Source of the DNA: Pochonia chlamydosporia 170
Taxonomy: Eukaryota > Ascomycota > Sordariomycetes > Hypocreales > Clavicipitaceae
Length of the DNA: 64,000 nt
Reading direction: 5' to 3'
NCBI RefSeq assembly: GCF_001653235.2
Contig: NW_019154048.1
Coordinates: 1-64,000 of the forward strand
The translations under genes were made by a program, and so were the position numbers. Below the pieces are notes generated by a model, which was given only the letters and a program-made list of their open reading frames with translations, ran no database searches and had not been told where the DNA came from. Within the stretch, counting starts at the first letter, position 1. Each line of letters begins with the position of its first letter. This document shows positions 32,200-43,690 of the stretch, piece by piece.

Positions 32200-33920
32200 G
32201 ACAAGGGCTGCATGGGAGTAGGGTAGGTGGGTGGAATCAGTTCAGAATGGCGCATACAAGCTATAAGCCACAACAGCTTTAAAGATTGAAAGCGGGACAG
32301 CTAGAGTGGAATTTTAATATGTGTGAATTGGCTAAGAGAGGGAAAATATATTTAAATGTACAATACAGCGTCAATAAAAGTCTGGTTTACTAGATTAAGC
32401 GAATTATAGCTATTTTGGGGGACTTAGGGGACTTGTGTTGTGATGACTAGGTGATTTTGGCTGTTTGCATTTGGGCGAGAACAACAAGCGAGAGCAGTAA
32501 GCGATATCCAGCTGACAACATGGGCAAGCTAGAAGCGCAGTCATAAATATATATAATCTGTTCACGTCTACATAGTCTTGATTTTCTTATGAGAAGCACG
32601 GTTCCACGCACAGGCAGTGGCATGGGTAATTAGTTCACGTTAGCTGGACGGGTTATGGGTTGGTTATAGGGGGAGGGCTAGCTACCAAAAGTTGTTTCGA
32701 GGGTACTGTCTATGAATTTTCAATGCACTCTCTCTCTTTTGTCCCGTCTTTTACTTTTCGTAGGTCCCGGTGCTCTTTGTCGTTTGCTTGTGTCCTGCTT
32801 ACAGCTTACAGCTCTTAAAGGTACGGCAAGGCTTGGTTAGCAACGCCAACTATAAGAAGACTCAATAATCAATGTGACTTTTAACGTCCCGAGGGTTAGC
32901 GAAGCGACAAAGGCCAGAGGTGTTCCAAGCGTTTGAAAGTTGCTACTCTTAGGCTTTCGATTTGCATTGACGACGGGACGTCTGCGAGGCTTAAAGCAGC
33001 AGAAAGGCTTAGGGTAAGCCACTTCGGCCAGGCTAGGGTTACCAGAGCTTGACGAGCTTGTTAACCGCCCGACTAAGTCTAAGGGTTAGGGTTAAACGGC
33101 GCAACTTTAACTTGGGTTAGAGGCATATTTGGCAAAGCGAACCGCCAGCTTATCACCTGTCACGCAGCTTACCCCAAACAAGGGCTTCAGGGTTAGAACC
33201 CAGCAGGGTTAGGGTTACGTTTTTCTCCCCCCTTATTTTAGTTCTGGTTTAGGGTTAGTTAAACGAGCCGTCTAGTAATTTTCGCCAAAGGACCAAGCTC
33301 CTAAACCACTAGGGTTAAGGGTCAGAGTTAAGACAACGCGTAGGAGCATAGGACTGTGAACTCATGCAACTGTCTAACTTAGCAACAGTTTCAACTTTTA
33401 ACCTACTAACCCGTTAAAGGGTTACACTGCTTAGGTTTCTAGGTTTAACCTTTTTTTTATCTATCTTTTTTATCTATCTTTTTTTTATCTTTTTTTTATC
33501 TTTTTTTCTTTGACTTTGAGCGAAGCAAAACAACCAGCCAATCTTTCCAGCTGTTTAACCTGTTAACCTTTTGACCCAACAAGCTAACAAACTGTTAAAA
33601 AAAAAGTGTCAAAGCTACTACCTTTTGCAACTAGCCAGTTAGTTAACCGTCAGACTGTTAACTTATCGAAACTTATGAAGTTTCTACACTAAACTACCAA
33701 GTCTAGCGTGAACCCGTCCAAGCTTAAAACCTTAGCAACTTTTTTTTCCATCGACTTGTTTTTAACCCAAACAAACCCGGCTACCAACCGAACCACTAAA
33801 CAGCAAAACTTGCCCCCCTAACCCGGCTACCAACTAAAACGCCAGAAACTTAAAACCACTCCCACCCAGGCTACCAACTAAAACCACTCCCACCCAGGCT
33901 ACCAATCTAACCCCAAGAGC
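32200..33920. other. Telomere-adjacent non-coding DNA with degenerate TTAGGG motifs
   Basis: From about 32880 the motif AGGGTTAGGGTT and its variants recur (for example near 33045, 33082, 33190, 33210, 33250, 33310). T-rich CTATCTTTTTT tracts lie at 33450-33510, and a 28-bp tandem pair at 33852-33907. No gene is supported. This is typical proximal subtelomere. Confidence 0.7.
33852..33907 (+). repeat. 28-bp tandem duplication
   Basis: Two copies of a unit starting AAAACCACTCCCACCCAGG, directly before the telomere array. Confidence 0.8.
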
Positions 33921-33965
33921 GGGTTAGGGTTAGGGTTAGGGTTAGGGTTAGGGTTAGGGTTAGGG
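33921..33965 (+). repeat. TTAGGG telomere array (3' orientation)
   Basis: About seven and a half perfect TTAGGG units in the G-rich orientation expected at the right end of the left-hand DNA. Confidence 0.95.
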
Positions 33966-33980
33966 ACGAGAAAGAGATCT

Positions 33981-34323
33981 AACCCTAACCCCAAACCTAA
34001 CCCTAACCCTAACCCTAANNNNNNNNNNNNNNNNNNNNNNNNNNNNNNNNNNNNNNNNNNNNNNNNNNNNNNNNNNNNNNNNNNNNNNNNNNNNNNNNNN
34101 NNNNNNNNNNNNNNNNNNNNNNNNNNNNNNNNNNNNNNNNNNNNNNNAACCCCAACCCTAACCCTAACCCTAACCCTAACCCTAACCCTAACCCTAACCC
34201 TAACCCTAACCCTAACCCTAACCCCAAACCTAACCCTAACCCTAACCCTAACCCTAACCCTAACCCTAACCCTAACCCTAACCCTAACCCTAACCCTAAC
34301 CCTAACCCTAACCCTAACCCTAA
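33981..34323 (-). repeat. CCCTAA telomere array (5' orientation) with 129-N gap
   Basis: CCCTAA units run from 33981 to 34018 and from 34148 to about 34323, with N from 34019 to 34147. The orientation is that of a chromosome's left end. The variant CCCCAAACC occurs both before the gap (about 33990) and after it (about 34220). A 15-bp linker, ACGAGAAAGAGATCT (33966-33980), separates this from the TTAGGG array. Confidence 0.95.
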
Positions 34324-37110
34324 AATTAGGCTAAAAACGTTATTTCTATCTACTAGCTTAATATAGATATTAATGATTTCTATTAAGGATAGTATTGCGC
34401 TTAGATAATCTAAACTATATATACTGCTATCTATTGCAGCCTAGAACTAACCTAGAGCTTAATATATTTAAGGTTTATGCCGGACTAACTTTAAGTTAGA
34501 GGTCTTATAAACCCTCTGTAATAACTAACTAGCTAGATAGTTTCCCTAGAGCCTATAATAGTAAGTTGCTCTATACTCTGTAAAACTTAGCAGCAATTGC
34601 ACTAATTGCTAATAGTTTATCGCTAGAGTTAGTTAGATTCCGGAAGCAATACTGATCGATAATTAACTTCTAGCGGTAAAGAAACCTATAAGCTAGCAGG
34701 TGTTCTAAACTTTCTAAGTTCTATTCCATAATAGGCCTAAGCTAGAAAGCGGTTTGCGTTTTTATTTCGCTAGAGTTGCTATAAGATAAGGTTATGCAAT
34801 GCTACTTAATTTTAGCTCGTTAGGAAGAGAATAAGAGAATGCAGCATGCAAGCATCTACTTCTATAGGGTATAGGCCTGACAAGAAATTAGCTCTTTACC
34901 TTAGCTTACATTATATAGTAAATGCCTTAATAGAGGGGAACTTTGCTGGCTATTCTACAGTAGTGTATTCTAAAAACAAACTGGGAGCGCTTAATAGTAG
35001 GCTTGCTTTTAAATATTAATAAAACCGGCTTTTATAGATAGCAAGCTAGCTACCTAAATAGTAACCAGCGAATTTTTATATATTAAACCTATCTGCTAGA
35101 GATTTTGTTTTGTGTTGTCTTTAGAATCCTAAATAATGCAATAAGTATCTATATAGAGATATGCTAAACCGAGAGATCTTATAGTAAAAATTGCGTCTTA
35201 AATTAACTATAGCAAAGTTACTTTTGTAATTTAATGTTAATATTCCCGCAAGTTAGAGAATGTAAGTTAAGCTAATTGCTTATTCCCCTAATAGTAACTT
35301 AAGATTGCATAGTGTTCTCTAAGATCGCGCGGTTTAATAACTCGTAAGTTATGCCTATTTTCTTTCGATTTAAGTTGAATAACCCTCGCGGGAAGGTTAG
35401 AGAGTATAGAATTTCCGCGGTTTATATATTTATTAATATATTCTAAGAGCTATAGTTAGGCTTTATCTAGAAATTTAAGTAGTTTTAGGATATTTAGTTA
35501 ACATGCTAGGTTATCTATTTCTTTGTTAACTAGGCGGTTATTTATTAACGTATATAAAAGACATACTATCTTGGGATAACACGCAAAAAGTCTCCCCCTA
35601 CCCTTTATGCATTTAGAGAGCTACCTAGAGCATATTTTCCTCTAACGTATATACCTAAAGCAAGAAGTCACTAGGGCGCCTATTAAATAAATGTCTATAA
35701 TATCCCTACTTTATATAGCTTATAACGTAATATATTAACGCGTATATAGCATAATTTGCGATAGTTCTATCTTTAAGAATTTTAGTAGAAGCATTAAAAA
35801 CGATATTCTCTGTAAAGAGTGCACGAGCTAAATTAGGTAACTAGCTTTAAGTCGCAGGTTTTGCATAAAGTGTTAAGTTTCTTGCTAAGTAACTTATGCA
35901 GAGAAATAGTTAAAAGTCCTAGATTCTAGCGACTTATTGGCCGTAGGAGGAAAGTCTTATTTTTCCGTAGAATTATACTTTAGTCCATTCTATTTTTTTT
36001 TATAGAAATACCAAGGCGGTAGGAGGGGAGGGGGAAACAAAAAAAAGTGAGTTTGAGAAACTGCCTTATCTAAAGTCTTGTGGGAACTGGTTTAATGCGA
36101 GTGTTAATTATGTTATTGAGAGCTAAGGAGCTTAGAAAGAAGCTCTAGTCTAGAAAAGTTAAGGGGGTCTTGGCATCCCTTATAAGTGTAAGGGAGAATC
36201 ACGGTTTGCTTGGAAACTTTAAATGCGCTTGCCTAGCAGCTGCCAAGCAGGACGTGGGTTAAAACGCTCTAGCGAGAATAAGGCAAGAAGTCTAGATATA
36301 GCTAAATAAAGAAGCGCAGAATAAGACTAATATAGCTAGAAATTGCAAAGCTAGTTAATTCTACTAAGGCAAAGCAGCAAAGAAAGCAGCGTAGAGAGAA
36401 ATAGAAGAAAGAGTTAAATTAGAGACAATAAGGAGGGAAATATAAATGCAAAAAGGTAGAGAAGGAAATAAGATAAAGCGAGGGGCAATTAATGGAAGCA
36501 GAAAAGCGGCGAGGGATAAAGCCAGGCGGCCGCATGCCGCTAAACCAGGAGGGATAATCTATATTAATTATACATATAAACTAGCCCTTTACCTACATCT
36601 AACATTGACTGCTCATATAAACTATTTTTTTCTATCTATTAAGCAATGAAATTTAATTATATCAAGCATAAAATATATAAACTTCTTGCTTGCGAGTTTT
36701 CTTGCAGAAAATCCGCCAAGTAGCGCTTAGGGTTTATAGAGTTTAAGCGATTTCGCAATAACGGGGGAAAGATTATAGAAGAGATTATCGACAATATTGT
36801 AAGTTGCTTAAATCTTGAAGAGATTTAGCGGAAAAAAGCCCGGGGCTTATCCCAGAGAGCATCCTGTTCCGGAATCTATTGCTAAGGGACTGTGTTTGCG
36901 CTACTATTTAGTAAGTTATAGTTAATTATTAACTAGCTTATAGGTTAACAGTGCAATAGTATGTGTAGTAATATAGTAAACATATGTATTTTAAACTCGC
37001 ACTACTTTTAGGGATTTACCGTGAGCTAAAGAGAAACATAGAGATTCTCTAAATCTATGCTACTTTAGAGGCATTCCTGCTTTATAGAAGTCCTAATAAG
37101 CCGGCAACAT
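34324..37110. other. TA-rich, RIP-like subtelomeric DNA
   Basis: Almost all stretches are stop-rich and dominated by TA steps (CTATAGCTA, TTAATTA). No coding frame is credible; the 67-codon frame at 36446 has no domain. These are probably mutated repeats too decayed for me to name. Confidence 0.65.
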
Positions 37111-38835
37111 TTATTTTGAAGCATTACATTTATCATTTGCATCCTTCACCTCAGCACACAAACCTGCCGCCGACCCAATCTGGTTATCACAAAGTTCAAG
37201 GCAAGTAACCTTTTCAGGAACAAAAACCAAGAACCCAAAGTTAGTAGTCTGAATTCGATACTCTGTGGCTGGATCTCCAGACTTGTAACCAGCTCTGCAG
37301 GCGCAGCGGTAGATACCGTTTAAGACGATACAAGAGGTGCTGGGATCGCATTTGTTATTGGCGGCGTTGCCGTCGCAGGTTGGGCAAGGCGGTTTACTGC
37401 TTGATGCGGCGGATGAGCTTCGTATGGATGAGGGCTTTTTGGAGGAGGTTGGTGTTGATGAGATTGGTGGAGAGCTAGGTTTTGCGGAGGAGGATGCTCT
37501 GTTTGATGAGCTTATTTTTGACGATGGAATCATTACAGATAGCGTGGATGATATTGGCTGACTTGACGAAGGCTTAGATGATGATTGTTTAGATGACGCT
37601 GGTTGACTAGATGAGGCCATAGATGAAGAAACCTTGCTAGAAGATGGCTGGTTGGAGGATTTAGCTGACGAAGGTTGGCTCGATGGTACCTTAGATGATG
37701 GTGGTTGGCTTAATGAAGCCTTACTCGAGGCCGTACTCGAAGCGGGCATGGATGACAAAACTTTGCTTGAAGCAGGTCGGCTTGAAGATGCTTTTGAGGA
37801 TAATGGCTTGCTTGAAGTTGGTTGACTCGAAGAGGGTTTTACTGAAGATAGTTTACCCGACGAAGCCATCTGTGAAGACGCCTTGTTTGATGGTATCGAA
37901 GAGGAAGGCATGCTTGAAACAGGCTTGCTAGACGAAACCTTGCTGGAAGACGGTCGACTTGAAGAGGGTGTAGCTGAAGAAGATTTAGATGAAGAGGACA
38001 CCATTGAAGACGGCTTGCTGGATGATGGTTTGCTTGAAGAAACTATTGACGATGGCTTGCTGGAAGAAGGAGCCACTGAAGAGGGCTTAGCAGATGATGC
38101 CTTACTTGAAGCGGGCATCGACGAAGACGGTTTGCTTGAAGGTGGTTTACTTGAAGAGGGAATCGATGATGGTTTGGCTGATGACATAGCTGAGGATGGC
38201 TTTCTTGAAGAGGCTTTTGTCGACGATGGTTTGCTCGACGAAGGCTTGACTGAAGAGGGTGTTATGGAAGACGGTTTGCTAAATGGTGGCTTAATTGACG
38301 ATAGCTTGTTGGACGATGGCTTGGATGGGGATGGCTTGGACGCTGACAGCTTCCCAGTAGATTGTGAGGCACTCCTGGGTTTAGATGTCGGCGGTCTCGT
38401 AGTTTTGGCTCCGGTCTTCTGACTGTTTCCAGACCGCGTAGTGAGAGGGAACTTGCTGGTCGCATGCTTCGAAGGCAATCCAGTTGGTCTGGATGGAGAT
38501 GCCATCTGATGAGTAGACATAGTCTTGTACGTGTCCGAATGCACATCGCATGTTTCCATCTTTGTTTTTGTCGTATGGCCATTAAAATAAGGCATTCTCC
38601 ATGGCCGGGTCTCATTTGGTCGATGTGTTATAGGCATAGTTTCGTTTATTAGTTCTTTATATTTAAAGAAACCTTCGAAGACCACCTCAGTCACATAACA
38701 AGCCTGAATGGCACATCCTTCATCGGCGTGGCCATGTATATTTGTCAACCACCTAGCTTCTTCCGCAAGGCATAATGGTGCAAGGACACTGGGGAATAGT
38801 AATAGGAAACGCAAATTCGACTTCATAATGTTCAA
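37111..38835 (-). CDS. Secreted Ser-rich stalk protein with Cys-rich EGF-like end
   Basis: 574 aa. It opens with a signal peptide (FLLLFPSVLAPLCLAEE, cleavage near residue 24; the start is Met1 or Met4). A short N-terminal region with four cysteines follows, then about 300 residues of SKPSS/SSKPSS-type repeats, a likely heavily O-glycosylated stalk. The last 90 residues hold about ten cysteines, including CDPSTSCIVLNGIYRCACRAG, an EGF-like pattern. No hydrophobic GPI tail is seen. The protein probably sits in the wall or outside the cell, possibly as an adhesin. It is the first gene inside the right-hand telomere array, a usual place for variable surface proteins. The antisense frames are low-complexity shadows. 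Confidence 0.8.
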   Translation of the reverse strand: MNIMKSNLRFLLLFPSVLAPLCLAEEARWLTNIHGHADEGCAIQACYVTEVVFEGFFKYKELINETMPITHRPNETRPWRMPYFNGHTTKTKMETCDVHSDTYKTMSTHQMASPSRPTGLPSKHATSKFPLTTRSGNSQKTGAKTTRPPTSKPRSASQSTGKLSASKPSPSKPSSNKLSSIKPPFSKPSSITPSSVKPSSSKPSSTKASSRKPSSAMSSAKPSSIPSSSKPPSSKPSSSMPASSKASSAKPSSVAPSSSKPSSIVSSSKPSSSKPSSMVSSSSKSSSATPSSSRPSSSKVSSSKPVSSMPSSSIPSNKASSQMASSGKLSSVKPSSSQPTSSKPLSSKASSSRPASSKVLSSMPASSTASSKASLSQPPSSKVPSSQPSSAKSSNQPSSSKVSSSMASSSQPASSKQSSSKPSSSQPISSTLSVMIPSSKISSSNRASSSAKPSSPPISSTPTSSKKPSSIRSSSAASSSKPPCPTCDGNAANNKCDPSTSCIVLNGIYRCACRAGYKSGDPATEYRIQTTNFGFLVFVPEKVTCLELCDNQIGSAAGLCAEVKDANDKCNASK

Positions 38836-40556
38836 TATAACGAGAAAAGTTTGGCGGAGAGAGAAAAGCTATGTTATCAATGAGGCTTAATGTGCCGAAC
38901 GATAGATCGTCTTTTTTCGTACTTGGTGTAAGTGATATTCTCGATTAACCAGGAACGAAAGGCAAGAACAAAAAGATCAACATACTACATACTGGGCAAC
39001 TATATTAAACTTAGCCTCCAGTCTTGGTTAAGCATTGATGGATATTCGTTTAGTGTTAAGGAATGTATCTCATTCCCAGGCGCATAACTCCAGCTACTCG
39101 GGTAGCCTATGTCTCTTATCGGATTTCCCGCGGGGCATGGCGTCTGCAAGTTTCACTCTGCTGTAAATACCACGCCTAAGTCAACAGGCCGCAGTAGATT
39201 CAATAGTGCTAAAGAGTTCGCCTTAGTGCGGCACGTACAATAACTGACACAAGATGCGCGTAAAAGTCTCGCGAATTTTCGCGCCACTGGTCTTAGATGA
39301 AAGCCGCTAAAGGGTCTTAGCTCATTGCAGTCTCGCCCATTTAACCTGGTTCCTGCCACCCTGGTTTCAACTACTTTGTAGAATTTTGAAGTAATTTCTT
39401 AATTCAGTGTAATCTTGCGAAGTGTAATGCCGTCGTGGCTATCTGAAGATGGCGATATTGGAATGTTGGCCGGACGGTGTGCTCCATAAGCAAAGTGTGG
39501 GTGATGCCTCCTGGTCACAAAACAGCAAATAGCAGAAGTATGTTTTGGTTAGAAGTTTGTAGTACGTGGTTAAAGTTTGACGCGGCTACACACGACAAAT
39601 ACGCGAATTAAAGTCGCCACGGGCGAAAACGCGATGTTCTTGGCTCGTGGAATTGGTAGTTAGAGCGTAGACAAGGCTGGGGGAAAGGCGACTAGTATCC
39701 GAATAAAGCCGAGACTCCAAGGATCTTCGGCGAAATTATGTTTCAGATCATAAACACACTAAGGAGATAATAGGCTACTACAAGAAAAGTTGCGTCCCAG
39801 AGATCCCGCTTAGAATTTATGAGTCGTTACCACAACAGACCGCTTATCGTTGGGCGGTGGGACGCAGCTTAGGATAAGGGGATCATGCATTTTTGTAATA
39901 CCATGTCTGCTCCTTATCTATAAAAACGAGCTCCATAAGCTAAAGTCGAGTCGTCTATGAGTTGCTCCTGGGCTGGTGTGTACTAAAAAGGCGATAGATA
40001 TACGCCACTTAAGACTGGCATTCCCGTTAACATTTGGCCGAACTTGATAAAGTTTACAAGCGCGAGTCCGGCAAGACTTGGGGAGATAAGTACTAAAGCT
40101 AACCCTGTCTTGTGTTATAACATTATCTCTCGCTTTATCGGCCATAAAAGCTTAAGTTTGCTTTCAACTGTAAACTCGCTGTCTGAAGAGCAATGCAAAC
40201 TGGTTTGGAAGGTTAGTAGATGCTGAGGCATTTAATCTGTATGTACGTTGACGTCTGCGTCTTAAGGTGTAATAGATCTGATGAGTTCAAGCAACAGACG
40301 GACGCCTTTTGAAGCAAATGCAGCTCTGTCTGACCACACGACGTGTGAGTATTAATATGTTGTTTATCATCAATAAGACAGATGCAATATATTGTCCACT
40401 ACATACACACTTAAATTGATTGCTGCCTGTCGCTAACATAGTCTGCTCCATTATCAACTTTGCAGTAAACTCACCTCGCATAGTGTAGCCGCTGAGTACA
40501 AGATTACACGATGTCGCCCATCGCGATTTACTCAAGTATCAATCCAACACACATCG
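38836..40556. other. Intergenic stretch
   Basis: No frame with a domain on either strand, no clear repeat. It includes the upstream region of the Ser-rich protein gene. Confidence 0.4.
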
Positions 40557-41638
40557 CTATGACTGGTCAAGTACTGGAATACTCACACCATATCTCTCTA
40601 CATTTTGAAATTCTCTAGAAATGCTGAACAGTGCATCCTTCCACAGTGAGCCATCTTCTTGCTCCCGTGGTAATATGATGTGGAAATGCTCCACATGTTT
40701 CATCTCTGCCAATGGTGCCAGAAGCTCTTCCTCCTTGCCAATTAATTGCGTCCTTTGATCTCCAGACGCCCATACTGCAACCCTCAAAGTCTTCAAATGA
40801 GGCAGCCTGGCTAGTTTAGCCCAAACATCGCGCCAGACTTCCTCGCCATTAGGTGCGCAAATGGTGATAGAAGGATCCCATGCTTGCGGGTGGCTATCAA
40901 AATACTGGCTGTAGCCGAGGGCAAAATGCCAGCCAAATTCGATATGCTTAATAGAGGCAATGTGCTCTGGAAGGAGAAAGTTGGGTAGTAGTGTGAAGGG
41001 CTGCTTAGTACCTTCATAACCAAAGCCATCACAGAACGTGTTGGAAGAGTATAAGTAAGCAATAGATTCAACGTAGCTGAGATATGTGAGCACCGATGAT
41101 ATATATTCAGCAGGACATAGTATATAGGTGCTGCTTACGCTGCTCGGCATACAAGTGGTACGTTTAATAAGTCTCGTTTTGGCCACCAGCCATCGTCGGT
41201 GATTTTTTGCGCTTGAACCAACCTTCCTTTCTTAATGGTGAGATACAACTTCTGGCTACCTATAGCAAAACGCCATAATTGCATGCGCATTTCTCGAGGT
41301 AGCCGACTGAACAGCAACGATTGCGACTGTGTATATGTGCGCTGGTTTGAAGCGGCAAGTCCCCTCTCAGCCAAAGCCGCTGCAAGAGGGCCATTGTACT
41401 CCAGTGGGTCGAATGGTGGCCTTGGAGACGTCAAGGCTTTAGGTTCGTGTTTTTTAGGATATAGTTTGGCGTGCGGCTCTTCGATCTCACGAGGTGTTAA
41501 CGGCTTCTTCGAGAGCACAGGATCCTCATACTTATTAGGATGTTTCTGGGCTAATGGCGATGGGTTCGTCAATGCCGAATCTCCGAGTTTGCCGCTCGCA
41601 GTGCCTTTCTTAGAGCGGAAATGATCGAGAAATCCCAT
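40557..41638 (-). CDS. DUF7730-like (F-box-associated style) protein
   Basis: Complement of exons 41139-41638 and 40557-41076, 339 aa. The 62-nt intron (GTAAGC...CTCAG) joins LVCRAA to YVESIAYLYSSNTF exactly as in this fungal family. The core is LLFSRLPREMRMQLWRFAIG, then the conserved tyrosine/Leu block (LYSSNTF), LLPEHIASIKHIEFGW, and a C-terminal region that measures local features (LARLPHLKTLRVAVW). The N-terminus is basic and Pro-rich, probably disordered. The function is unknown. Members are common in fungal accessory DNA. Both exons are open and no lesion is visible. Confidence 0.8.
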
Positions 41639-42703
41639 TTTGCGGTATTTACGGAGTTAAATTTATTAGGGGCGATGTTGAGTTGAGCTGAGACGAGAGA
41701 ACGCCTGACCTGACCAATCACACAAAAGCGCGTTATTGGACTACTCGTGTGTAGCGCTTGAGGTTACTTAAAACCGAGCTATTCAACACCGTGGCAGACT
41801 GATAATTTACTGTTTGTAATATCCCACAAAGTGCTATCTAGAGTAGCTTCACTGAACCGAATACTGTAAATAGATTGGCGCTCTTTCACCCTCAGCTGCT
41901 AGTCGCGTCGCTGTTCCAATTGTGTGTGCTTTAGCTAGGGGGTTATTTCGTCGTCTTCAATGCAAGAGTGCTCTTGGCTATCGCGCATATCGGGCACCCC
42001 TTTTCCCTAAACGCCAATCTTGGGCTGCTTCTTGCGCGAGCAGAGCGTTTGCGAAAGTGCCAATCGGCTGCAGCTCCGAGTGTGGTGGTTCACCATCAGG
42101 GCTTTTGGTGTGGGTGACCAGCCATGTCTGTAGTCGAGGCAGGAGACCCGTTAACAGTTAAATTCTACACTAATGTGTATGTGGAATGAGACAGTTACTT
42201 AGCAGCGTCCAGGTGAAACTCGGTCTTGGTATGTACATGCATTCAAGAGTAACGACCAGGAAAACTGGAATAAGTAGCAAAAAGGGAGGGCAAAATTACG
42301 CGCCATTTTACACGAAGCGCGGATTCACTTTTCGCGGAAACAGGTCGAGCTAGATACGACCCGTAGCATAGAAAACCGTAGTAGCATAGAAAACCGTAGT
42401 AGGACGAAGGGTAGCAAAAACCTTTCCCGCCCTTAAGAACTGAGGAAGAAAATAGAACAAGAATAACAACAATAAGATTATTAGTAACTTAATGTATACT
42501 TCTATAATTTATCTCATTTCACCTGACGTTAGCCAAGTGCAAACTCGTTATACACTATGGCATGTTTGCGTGTTCTTCCTCCCTCCTTCTTACGCATTAA
42601 AGTGTGTTGAAGGCGAAACACCCTTAGATGCACTAAAGATGGGGATCTGCAAAACTAGGTGTGTGCAACACTCCGACAAACAGTCCCCCTGGGTTGTACA
42701 GTA
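41639..42703. other. Intergenic stretch with an 18-bp tandem pair
   Basis: No supported gene. GTAGCATAGAAAACCGTA occurs twice in tandem at 42363-42398. Confidence 0.5.
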
Positions 42704-43193
42704 CGGTGGGATATTAGACAAATGACTGCAAAGTCCGCTAAATCGCTAAAACTCTCCCCAAAATCCACCTAAAGAAAGCAAATAGCTATATTCTTAATTA
42801 ATAGCATATTCTATAGAAAAAGAGTTATAGTAAATATAGTTATAAGAGGCGCGCAATAAATATACACTGCTTTTTTTTAAGATTATTAGTCTCTAGAGTA
42901 ATAGTTAGTAATAGGCATAATAGCGCTATAACTTACTATAATATAGGTAGTTTTAGCTGCACCTTTAGCTGTACCTCTAGCCGCAAATATTTACCACAAT
43001 AAAAAGCAAAAAAAAGTAATGTATATTTATCGCGTGCCTCTAGTTACTATATTTACTATAACTCTTTTTCTGTAGAATGTGCTATTAATTGAGAATATAG
43101 CTTTTTGCTGCCTTTGAGTGGATTTTAGTGCATTTCTGCTGTGGATTTTGGCGATTTGGCGGACTTTGCAGTCATTTGTCTAATATCCGACCG
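42704..43193. mobile_element. Fold-back MITE with TA target duplication, 490 bp
   Basis: TA flanks both ends (42702-42703, 43194-43195). The two arms, about 190 bp each, are inverted copies of one another: they begin CGGTGGGATATTAGACAAAT and CGGTCGGATATTAGACAAAT and stay alignable through GAAAAAGAGTTATAGTAAAT. A loop of about 100 bp separates them. There is no coding capacity. The TA duplication points to a Tc1/mariner-type mobiliser. Confidence 0.88.
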
Positions 43194-43307
43194 TAGTACA
43201 GAGCACCGTACCAGAAACATTCCGTGCAAAAATGAGGGGACACCCAACGACCACTTCCTATACACGACGAACCTGGGGTTCGACGTTGGCACACCCTACC
43301 GACCGCC

Positions 43308-43577
43308 TTAAAATGGCCGGCCGCACTGTTGCTGACTCGCCTCGATGCAATTGATAGAATTCAGGATGCAACACGAATCCCGAGGATCAATATTGTACCC
43401 TGGGTATAGATAACCGTCCGCGTTCGCGCAGCCGTCCACGCCGTCGGTGCTGTTCTGAAATATAATACCGACGCAGCCGGTCAGGTTTGGGCACGCAGCC
43501 GGCGTGCAGCCCACCCCCAGTACCACGGCAGCCATTAGCACAACCATCGTGGCGCCCCTTGTAAGGATGGTTGACAT
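43308..43577 (-). CDS. Small secreted cysteine-rich protein, 89 aa
   Basis: A signal peptide spans about residues 1-23 (MVVLMAAVVLGVG core). The mature part has eight cysteines, near residues 24, 29, 35, 50, 69, 70, 77 and 85, with an adjacent CC pair, so four disulphides are possible. The size and pattern resemble candidate effectors or small surface proteins. The spacing does not fit a hydrophobin well. It lies 114 bp from the fold-back MITE. Single exon, complete. Confidence 0.7.
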   Translation of the reverse strand: MSTILTRGATMVVLMAAVVLGVGCTPAACPNLTGCVGIIFQNSTDGVDGCANADGYLYPGYNIDPRDSCCILNSINCIEASQQQCGRPF

Positions 43578-43681
43578 TGTGTCTTTGAAAAATTTAGTGA
43601 GAGTCTAATTAAACGGAATTTAAAAAGTAGTATGGGCACTATTTTTCGTGTAACTAACTTTATAGAAACTGGGGACATGGG

Positions 43682-43690
43682 TATTTATAC
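43682..43690 (-). promoter_or_regulatory. TATA-like box of the small secreted protein gene
   Basis: TATAAATAC on the - strand, about 105 bp upstream of the ATG at 43577. Confidence 0.45.

Noticed and set aside
34015..34227. Gly-Leu repeat frame on the - strand
   Set aside because: It is a translation of the CCCTAA array and N gap.
37883..38422. Asp/Glu/Leu-rich + strand frame opposite the Ser-rich protein
   Set aside because: It is the complement of the Ser/Lys/Pro repeats. The - strand has the signal peptide and cysteine-rich end.
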